From contig JAATEW010000303.1 in NCBI GenBank assembly GCA_015655535.1, positions 1 to 10,595 on the forward strand: a stretch of DNA of 10,595 bases, read 5' to 3'. The position numbers were made by a program, and so were the translations under genes. This DNA comes from Hyphomicrobiales bacterium. Its GTDB lineage: Bacteria > Pseudomonadota > Alphaproteobacteria > Rhizobiales > Beijerinckiaceae. A model generated the notes under the pieces. That model did not search any database. It was not told the DNA's origin and saw only the letters and a list, made by a program, of their open reading frames with translations. Positions 6,588 through 10,595 of the stretch are shown here, one piece after another (position 1 is the first letter of the stretch; each line of letters starts with the position of its first letter).

Positions 6588-6615
6588 CTATCTCAATATG
6601 AGCATATGCCTATAG
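6588..6615. promoter_or_regulatory. 28-bp imperfect dyad, candidate MarR operator
   Basis: The element is symmetric about 6601/6602. Outer arms CTAT (6588-6591) and ATAG (6612-6615) pair, and inner arms ATATG (6596-6600) and CATAT (6603-6607) flank a 2-base centre, so 18 of 28 positions are paired. It overlaps a weak promoter candidate for the reductase (TTGAGA 6567-6572, 16-base spacer, TATCTC 6589-6594). This is the size and placement expected for a MarR dimer repressing the divergent gene. Confidence 0.5.
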
Positions 6616-6656
6616 TTATCAAGCGTCGAAATACTTAATCGGAGCAGGAGAAACGC

Positions 6657-7574
6657 ATGCGGCTCTTGGTGGTCGGCGCCGGTTCGACCGGCGGCTATTT
6701 CGGCGGCCGGCTCGCAGAGACCGGCCGCGACGTGACCTTCCTCGTCCGCCCTGCCCGCGCCGCGCTTTTGCGCGAAAAGGGTTTGCAGATCGTCAGCCCG
6801 CATGGCGATTTCACCTTGAAGCCACAACTCGTCACCGCTGATGACATCAAAAGCCCTTATGACGTCATTCTCCTGACGGTGAAAGCCTATTCGCTCGATG
6901 CCGCGCTCGACGATCTCGCACCCGCCGTCGGCCCGCAATCCATGATCCTGCCGGTTCTGAACGGCATGAAACATATGGATAGGCTTGCCGCGCGATTCAG
7001 CAAACAGGCTACCGTCGGTTGTGTTCTGAAAGTCGCGACCACCCTCGACGACGAAGGGCGCATCCTGCAAATCGCGCCGTTCCAGGACCTCGCCTATGGC
7101 GAAATGGATGGGTCTCTACCGCCGCGCATGAAAGAGCTCGATCAATTCATGCAAGGCGCCGGTTTCGATGCGCGGCTGTCATCCGATATCGCACGGGAAA
7201 TGTGGGAGAAATGGATCTACCTCGCCTCGCTCGGCGGCGTCACCTGCCTGATGCGCGGTACGATCGGCGAGATCGAGGCGGCATCCGGCGGCACGGACTT
7301 CGTGCATCATTTTTTGGATGAAGTCGTCGCCACCGTAAGGGCTGTGGGATCGCAGCCAAGCGAGACGTTCTTGAAAGAAGTCACCGCGATCCTGACAATG
7401 AAAGGTTCTCCGCAGACCTCGTCCATGTATCGCGATCTGCAAAAGGGCGCGCCCATCGAAGCCGATCAGATCGTCGGCGATCTTCTCGCCCGCGCCGGCG
7501 CGGCGGGCATCGCCACGCCATTACTGGCGACGGCTTACACGCACCTCAGCGTCTATCAGAACCGGCTCGCTTGA
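6657..7574 (+). CDS. Ketopantoate reductase (PanE/ApbA) family oxidoreductase
   Basis: This 305-aa cytosolic enzyme has an N-terminal Rossmann fold with GAGSTGGYFGGRLA (7-20) for NAD(P)H and a C-terminal helical ApbA_C domain. Family landmarks are LPVLNGMKH (98-106, N102), MWEKWIYLASLGGVTCLMR (182-200, candidate catalytic K185), TSSMYRDLQKG (254-264) and IEADQIVGDLL (267-277, E268). True PanE reduces 2-dehydropantoate to pantoate with NADPH. Compared with E. coli PanE as I recall it, the Asn residues 4 and 8 positions after the catalytic Lys, which contact substrate, are L189 and G193 here. I therefore call the family and not the reaction. AGGAG sits about 5-6 bases before the ATG. It is divergent from MarR and likely under its control. 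Confidence 0.85.
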   Translation: MRLLVVGAGSTGGYFGGRLAETGRDVTFLVRPARAALLREKGLQIVSPHGDFTLKPQLVTADDIKSPYDVILLTVKAYSLDAALDDLAPAVGPQSMILPVLNGMKHMDRLAARFSKQATVGCVLKVATTLDDEGRILQIAPFQDLAYGEMDGSLPPRMKELDQFMQGAGFDARLSSDIAREMWEKWIYLASLGGVTCLMRGTIGEIEAASGGTDFVHHFLDEVVATVRAVGSQPSETFLKEVTAILTMKGSPQTSSMYRDLQKGAPIEADQIVGDLLARAGAAGIATPLLATAYTHLSVYQNRLA

Positions 7575-7623
7575 GGTGACACCAATCAAAATAAAAGAGC
7601 AGCGGTATCAAGGAATCAAAGCG

Positions 7624-7668
7624 ACAAAAAATCCTTGAATCATCCTATACAAAAAATCCTTGAATCAT
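7624..7668. promoter_or_regulatory. Tandem 20-bp direct repeat upstream of toxin-antitoxin operon
   Basis: ACAAAAAATCCTTGAATCAT occurs perfectly at 7624-7643 and again at 7649-7668, with a centre-to-centre distance of 25 bp. An inverted echo of its core, TCAAGGA, lies at 7608-7614 (complement of TCCTTGA). A TATACA hexamer (7646-7651) overlaps the join. Position just before the toxin start and iteration fit an operator bound by the antitoxin or the complex for autorepression (inference). A replication slip is the simplest origin of the perfect copy. Confidence 0.55.
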
Positions 7669-7694
7669 GCCTATTATGGAATACTATTCATCAG

Positions 7695-8060
7695 ATGGAA
7701 TGGCCCGTCGAGTATACGGACGAGTTCGGTGACTGTTGGGCGACCCTCGCTGAGGTCGAGCAGATCAGTATCGACGCCCACGTCCGCAAACTGGAGCAGC
7801 GCGGCCCCAATTTGCCGTTTCCCTATTCAAGCGGCGTCAGCGGATCGCGCCATGCTCACATGCGGGAATTGCGCGTACAAAGCGGAGGCAAGCCTCTTCG
7901 GATATTTTACGCCTTCGATCCCCGCCGCATGGCCATCCTACTAATCGGTGGCGACAAGACGGGCGATCAACGGTTCTACGACCGCATGATACCGGTTGCC
8001 GATGCCCTTTATGACGAGCATCTGGCAGCATTGGAAAGGGAGAAAGACAATGGCAGGTAG
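7695..8060 (+). CDS. RelE/ParE-superfamily toxin, phage Gp49-like (HigB type)
   Basis: This 121-aa protein matches the Gp49-like (DUF891, PF05973) branch of RelE toxins: MEWPVEYTDEFGDCWATL at the start, SGSRHAHMRELRVQSGGKPL (49-68), RIFYAFDPRRMAILLIGGDK (69-88), then a KTG-QRFYDRMIPVAD segment. Members of this group are typically ribosome-dependent mRNA interferases that arrest translation; this activity is inferred from family. The conserved motif begins at ATG 7695, so I use that start, though its ribosome binding site is poor (a distant GGA). The frame is open upstream to a TTG at 7635 inside the direct repeat, which would add 20 residues of unlike composition. It overlaps the antitoxin by 11 bp, the toxin-first order of higBA. 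Confidence 0.85.
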   Translation: MEWPVEYTDEFGDCWATLAEVEQISIDAHVRKLEQRGPNLPFPYSSGVSGSRHAHMRELRVQSGGKPLRIFYAFDPRRMAILLIGGDKTGDQRFYDRMIPVADALYDEHLAALEREKDNGR

Positions 8061-8382
8061 GCGAAGCTTCGCTGAGCTTCGGACTCGCATGTCGCCCAAA
8101 GCGCAGGCCAAAGCTGAGGCCGAGGCGGAGCATCTTGGCGAGGAAATGGACCTTGCCGAGGTCCGCCGCGCGTTGAAACTGTCGCAGGAAGAGATCGGGC
8201 AGACGCTGCAGATCGGACAGGGCTCCGTCGCTAAAATCGAGAAGCGTGCTGATATTTACCTCAGCACACTCCGGCGTTTCATCGAGGCAATGGGCGGTGA
8301 GTTGGAGATCGTCGCGCGATTCCCCGGTCACACAGTCAAGATCAAGAGTTTCGCCGATCTCACCAAAAAGGAACATATCTGA
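8050..8382 (+). CDS. XRE-family antitoxin of the HigBA-type module
   Basis: This 110-aa protein follows the toxin with an 11-bp overlap and its own ribosome binding site (GGGAG about 8 bases before ATG). A charged Ala/Glu-rich N-terminal helix (17-32) precedes a helix-turn-helix, LAEVRRALKLSQEEIGQTLQ (35-54), whose recognition part is IGQGSVAKIEKRADIYLSTL (55-74). The tail GGELEIVARFPGHTVKI (82-98) is typical of the antitoxin group paired with Gp49-like toxins. It is expected to bind and neutralise the toxin and to repress the operon, probably through the repeats at 7624-7668. An upstream in-frame ATG (7996) lies deep inside the toxin gene and lacks support. Confidence 0.88.
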   Translation: MAGRRSFAELRTRMSPKAQAKAEAEAEHLGEEMDLAEVRRALKLSQEEIGQTLQIGQGSVAKIEKRADIYLSTLRRFIEAMGGELEIVARFPGHTVKIKSFADLTKKEHI

Positions 8383-8410
8383 GGCCTTCGGACCATGTGA
8401 TCCGAAGGCC
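8383..8410. terminator. Hairpin terminator between antitoxin and pirin genes
   Basis: GGCCTTCGGA (8383-8392) and TCCGAAGGCC (8401-8410) form a perfect 10-bp stem with an 8-base loop, starting right after the antitoxin stop and ending 7 bases before the pirin stop on the other strand. The convergent layout suggests two-way use. The T-run is only modest on the minus-strand side (complement of the AAAAAG at 8365-8370, some 13 bases away). Confidence 0.7.
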
Positions 8411-8417
8411 CATTGTT

Positions 8418-9116
8418 CTACGCAGCATCCACAAGAACAATCTCGCTGTCTTCGAGCGCGACCACTATCAGCGTCTCGACATCCTTGATCGCAGCGCCGT
8501 CGCGTGCATTCACCCTGACGCCGTCGATCTCGACCGCGCCCTTGGCAGGCACGAGATAGCCGCGCCGAGTCTTGCCCAGCGCATATTCGGCAGTCTCGCC
8601 GGCTTTGAGAGTCGCCGCGACGACACGCGCATCGGTGCGGATCGGCAGCGCATCATCGTCATTGGCAAAGCCGGAGGCCAGCGTCACGAAACGCCCCGCC
8701 CGCTCGCCCTTCGGAAACGGCCTTGCGCCCCAACTCGGCTTCTCGCCGGTCCGTGTCGGCTCGATCCAGATCTGGAAGAGCGTCGTCGGCTCATCTTCAA
8801 GATTATATTCCGAATGCGCGATGCCAGTACCGGCCGACATCACCTGCACATCGCCCGCTTCGGTGCGGCCATGATTGCCGAGATTATCCTGATGCGTGAT
8901 CGCGCCTTTACGAACATAGGTGATGATCTCCATGTCGCGATGCGGATGCGGCGGGAAACCGCCCTTCGGCTGGATCGTATCGTCGTTCCAGACCCGCAAA
9001 TTGCCCCAATGGGTGCGGGCCGGATCGAAATAATCAGCGAAGGAGAAGTGATGCTTGGCGTCGAGCCATCCGTGGTTGGCGCCGCCAAGGCTGTTGTAGG
9101 GACGAAGTTCGATCAT
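8418..9116 (-). CDS. Pirin family protein (YhhW-like bicupin)
   Basis: This 232-aa protein is a pirin/bicupin. The metal-binding set H57, H59, H101 and E103 is complete, within GGFPPHPHRDMEIITYV (52-68) and MSAGTGIAHSEYN (93-105), at the same numbers I recall for E. coli YhhW, which can oxidise quercetin in vitro. The second cupin (about 150-232) has no metal set, as usual. The start has AGGAG 7-10 bases upstream. The cellular role of bacterial pirins varies and no substrate is implied by the neighbours. Its 3' end faces the toxin-antitoxin operon across the hairpin at 8383-8410. Confidence 0.93.
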   Translation of the reverse strand: MIELRPYNSLGGANHGWLDAKHHFSFADYFDPARTHWGNLRVWNDDTIQPKGGFPPHPHRDMEIITYVRKGAITHQDNLGNHGRTEAGDVQVMSAGTGIAHSEYNLEDEPTTLFQIWIEPTRTGEKPSWGARPFPKGERAGRFVTLASGFANDDDALPIRTDARVVAATLKAGETAEYALGKTRRGYLVPAKGAVEIDGVRVNARDGAAIKDVETLIVVALEDSEIVLVDAA

Positions 9117-9415
9117 TGTCTGTCTCCTGGTCTGCCCGTTTGGGCCAGCCGCGGCCGGCCTCGCCCGAGGCCCAAGCCGTCTTTCGAGAGCTGATGTAAT
9201 TGCCCTCCCCTATTCCGGAAAGTGGGATAATATTGCTTAATTCATTCGAAAAAACTGAAAGACTGCCCGTCCGTCTAAACCGATGTTTGCCGCAAATTGT
9301 GTGCCTGCGCACCGTCCGTGACTTTTCGCACAGAGGCGAGCCTTAAGCGGTCTCAAATAGGTGCAGGGACCACAATAGATGCCGTCTCGGCCCAGGGACC
9401 GCCAGGAGTTCTTTC
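9117..9415. other. 299-bp divergent intergenic region
   Basis: It separates the divergent pirin and Cys-rich-protein genes and should hold both promoters. An AT-rich island (about 9225-9260) contains a minus-strand TATTAT hexamer (plus 9227-9232) that could be a -10 for pirin, with only a weak -35. CAGGGACC occurs twice (9364-9371 and 9393-9400) just before the Cys-rich gene. I see no coding potential, tRNA or clear hairpin. Confidence 0.4.
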
Positions 9416-9934
9416 ATGATCACGAAACGCCTTGTTCTCACGACTTTCAGTTTGGCAGCTTTCAGTTTGATTGGCATTGCAACAGCTCAGGCGCAAGCGA
9501 CCGCCGAACAGCGCGCCGCCTGCACGCCCGACGCGATGAGGCTTTGCTCGTCGGAGATTCCCGACATCGGCCGCGTGACCGCCTGCATGAAGGCCAATCG
9601 TTCTCGCCTCAGCGCACGGTGCCAGGCTTCATTCGCCAGCGCCGGTCCGAGCCAAGGCGCTTCGCCCCGGCATGAACGCGCCATCGTCACCACACATGTC
9701 GCCGCGAACGGCCATATTGTCGGCCATCGCAGATATGCCGCGTCCGGCTATGGTTATCGCCATCACGGCCATGGCTATGGCGGCTACGGACAATCGGCAC
9801 AAGCGATGGCGATCGCGCGGCAGGTCATGGGCGGCTTGGCCATGGCTTGTGGAAACGGCAGTCTTCCGCCGGACATTTGCAGCATGGGCGGGATGGGCGG
9901 AATGGCAGGCCTCGTCGGCATGATGCCTTATTGA
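9416..9934 (+). CDS. Secreted cysteine-rich-repeat protein with His/Gly/Tyr and Met/Gly tracts
   Basis: This 172-aa protein starts at ATG after AGGAG (about 9 bases upstream). Residues 1-27 are a Sec signal peptide: basic KR, a hydrophobic core, and a likely AQA cleavage site. Residues 31-70 match one unit of the GLG1-type cysteine-rich repeat seen in small alphaproteobacterial periplasmic proteins, with C36, C44, C57 and C69 in the pattern ACTPDAMRLCSS ... VTACMKANRSRLSARC. A low-complexity part follows (GYGYRHHGHGYGGYG, 111-125), then a C-terminal segment with C145 and C155 ending in a Met/Gly tract (MGGMGGMAGLVGMM, 157-170). The function is unknown. Clustered His, Met and Cys in an exported protein suggest metal binding or envelope anchoring (inference only). 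Confidence 0.8.
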   Translation: MITKRLVLTTFSLAAFSLIGIATAQAQATAEQRAACTPDAMRLCSSEIPDIGRVTACMKANRSRLSARCQASFASAGPSQGASPRHERAIVTTHVAANGHIVGHRRYAASGYGYRHHGHGYGGYGQSAQAMAIARQVMGGLAMACGNGSLPPDICSMGGMGGMAGLVGMMPY

Positions 9935-9972
9935 TGGGTCTGCCGCTCACTTTAAACGCGGCGGCCACGCAT

Positions 9973-10203
9973 TCACATTGAAGCGATCAGCGGCTTCTTC
10001 GACGGATCGTCGGGAGCGCCAGGATCAAGCGGCGGTTCTTCGATCGGCGGCTTGATGCCTGGCTCCTCATCGGGCGGCGGCGGGATCTCGACGCCGGGGA
10101 TCGGCGGAACATCCGGTGCCCGAGGCGGCGGAATCACCGGATCGGGCGGCACGGGTATGTCCGGCGTTCCCGGCTCTGGCTGGCCGTTGATCACGTGCAT
10201 CAT
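9973..10203 (-). CDS. Proline-rich acidic microprotein
   Basis: A 76-aa protein (75 if the second of two adjacent ATGs, 10200, is used; AGGA spacing favours that one). Twenty-seven residues are proline, in runs such as IPVPPDPVIPPPRAPDVPP, interleaved with Asp/Glu and ending KKPLIASM. It has no signal peptide, membrane segment or Cys and should be disordered. I recall similar small proline-rich hypotheticals in Hyphomicrobiales but no function. It lies downstream of the 70-aa gene on the same strand, with a 103-bp gap (10204-10306) in which I see nothing. The low complexity makes the frame less certain than its ribosome binding site suggests. Confidence 0.55.
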   Translation of the reverse strand: MMHVINGQPEPGTPDIPVPPDPVIPPPRAPDVPPIPGVEIPPPPDEEPGIKPPIEEPPLDPGAPDDPSKKPLIASM

Positions 10204-10306
10204 GTCCTGGTCGTCTATCGGACCCGGATATGACCGGCGGCGGCAATTGGTTCCAAATACGCCAACGCCGGCGCGTCATTGTCTTCACCCAATGCCTTGC
10301 ATGGCT

Positions 10307-10519
10307 TCACGCCGCGGGGCCCCAAGGCCTCCATCCGACAACTTGCGCCAGCACTTTCTCGCCGGTCTTCTTGTTGAGCCAGGCGCCTTCGACACGACGG
10401 CAAGGAAACGGAAGCAGATAGGTGCCGTTATGATCCTCGCACAAGAGTTCGACATCGGACCCCGGCTGAGGCTCCTCATCCACCTTGAATTCCGCAAGCC
10501 GTCCGCTGCGTGTCGCCAT
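10307..10519 (-). CDS. Small hypothetical protein (70 aa)
   Basis: Start ATG at 10519 (minus strand) with AAAGGAA about 6 bases upstream; a longer frame reaches 10540 but would include this ribosome binding site. The sequence is well mixed and protein-like: LAEFKVDEEPQPGSDVELLC, a short NGTYLLPFPCRR segment (C27 and C40 by my count) and KKTGEKVLAQVVGWRPWG near the end. It looks like a small beta-rich soluble domain. I do not recognise a named family. It starts 24 bases after the probable end of another minus-strand gene, suggesting an operon. Confidence 0.65.
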   Translation of the reverse strand: MATRSGRLAEFKVDEEPQPGSDVELLCEDHNGTYLLPFPCRRVEGAWLNKKTGEKVLAQVVGWRPWGPAA

Positions 10520-10543
10520 CGATGTTCCTTTTGAGCGCAAGAG

Positions 10544-10595
10544 TTAAACGAAACCCGCCTTGCTGGCAGAGGCATCCGCGACCTCTTCCTGCTCA
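10544..10595 (-). CDS. C-terminal tail of a gene running off the window
   Basis: On the minus strand one frame reads EQEEVADASASKAGFV and stops at TAA (10544-10546), 24 bases upstream of the next minus-strand start. The acidic, Ala/Ser-rich tail is typical of a protein end and fits an operon with the 70-aa gene. Only 16 residues are visible, so the product cannot be named and the gene itself is tentative. Confidence 0.35.
   Translation of the reverse strand, partial: EQEEVADASASKAGFV

Noticed and set aside
7624..7668. Possible start of a CRISPR array
   Set aside because: There are only two repeat copies with a 5-bp gap, far too short for spacers, and no cas genes are nearby.
8397..9194. Plus-strand open frame of 265 codons
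   Set aside because: It is antisense to the pirin gene, which has complete metal ligands and a ribosome binding site; the plus-strand translation matches nothing.
9942..9962. GCCGC/GCGGC hairpin after the Cys-rich gene as a terminator
   Set aside because: The stem is only 5 bp with an 11-base loop and no T-tract, too weak to call.
10052..10534. Plus-strand Gly/Ser-rich open frame of 160 codons
   Set aside because: Its glycine tract mirrors the proline codons of the minus-strand microprotein, and it runs antisense through the 70-aa gene; no ribosome binding site supports it.

Overview
The window is GC-rich and gene-dense, with about 13 complete genes and two cut by its edges. It reads as an alphaproteobacterium, most likely Hyphomicrobiales; a Beijerinckiaceae-like host is only a guess. 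The reasons are codon usage, the palindromic intergenic repeats of the type scattered through Hyphomicrobiales genomes (3844-3888 and 3921-4013), and the mix of families (Cys-rich-repeat secreted protein, EcsC, GlxA-type AraC, Gp49-like toxin). I see no rRNA, tRNA, CRISPR array, insertion sequence or phage gene.

Region 1 (1-3849, + strand) is a tightly packed four-gene cassette: the 3' part of a DUF5132-like small membrane protein, a membrane-anchored Cys-poor HMA-like protein with a His-rich middle, a P1B-type ATPase, and an EcsC-family protein. Gaps are 11 bp, a 1-bp overlap and 2 bp, so this is almost certainly one operon. The ATPase keeps all its catalytic motifs, but the transmembrane CPC metal motif is replaced by a cysteine-free sequence. 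The HMA-like domains also lack CxxC. I infer a metal (or other cation) export or handling platform that does not use thiol ligands. This is the most interesting part of the window.

Region 2 (3844-4013) holds two dispersed palindromic repeats; the first supplies the stop codon of the EcsC gene.

Region 3 (4032-7574) holds two divergent regulator/enzyme pairs. A short-chain dehydrogenase (-) faces a GlxA-type DJ-1/AraC regulator (+), and a MarR regulator (-) faces a ketopantoate-reductase-family enzyme (+). The MarR/reductase spacer contains a 28-bp dyad that is a good operator candidate. The reductase lacks two substrate-binding asparagines of true PanE.

Region 4 (7624-8410) is a type II toxin-antitoxin module in HigBA order (Gp49/RelE-like toxin, then XRE antitoxin). 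A perfect 20-bp direct repeat precedes it and a strong hairpin closes it.

Region 5 (8418-10595) carries a pirin (-), a secreted Cys-rich-repeat protein with His/Gly/Tyr and Met/Gly tracts (+), and a run of small minus-strand genes: a proline-rich microprotein, a 70-aa conserved-looking hypothetical, and the tail of a further gene leaving the window.
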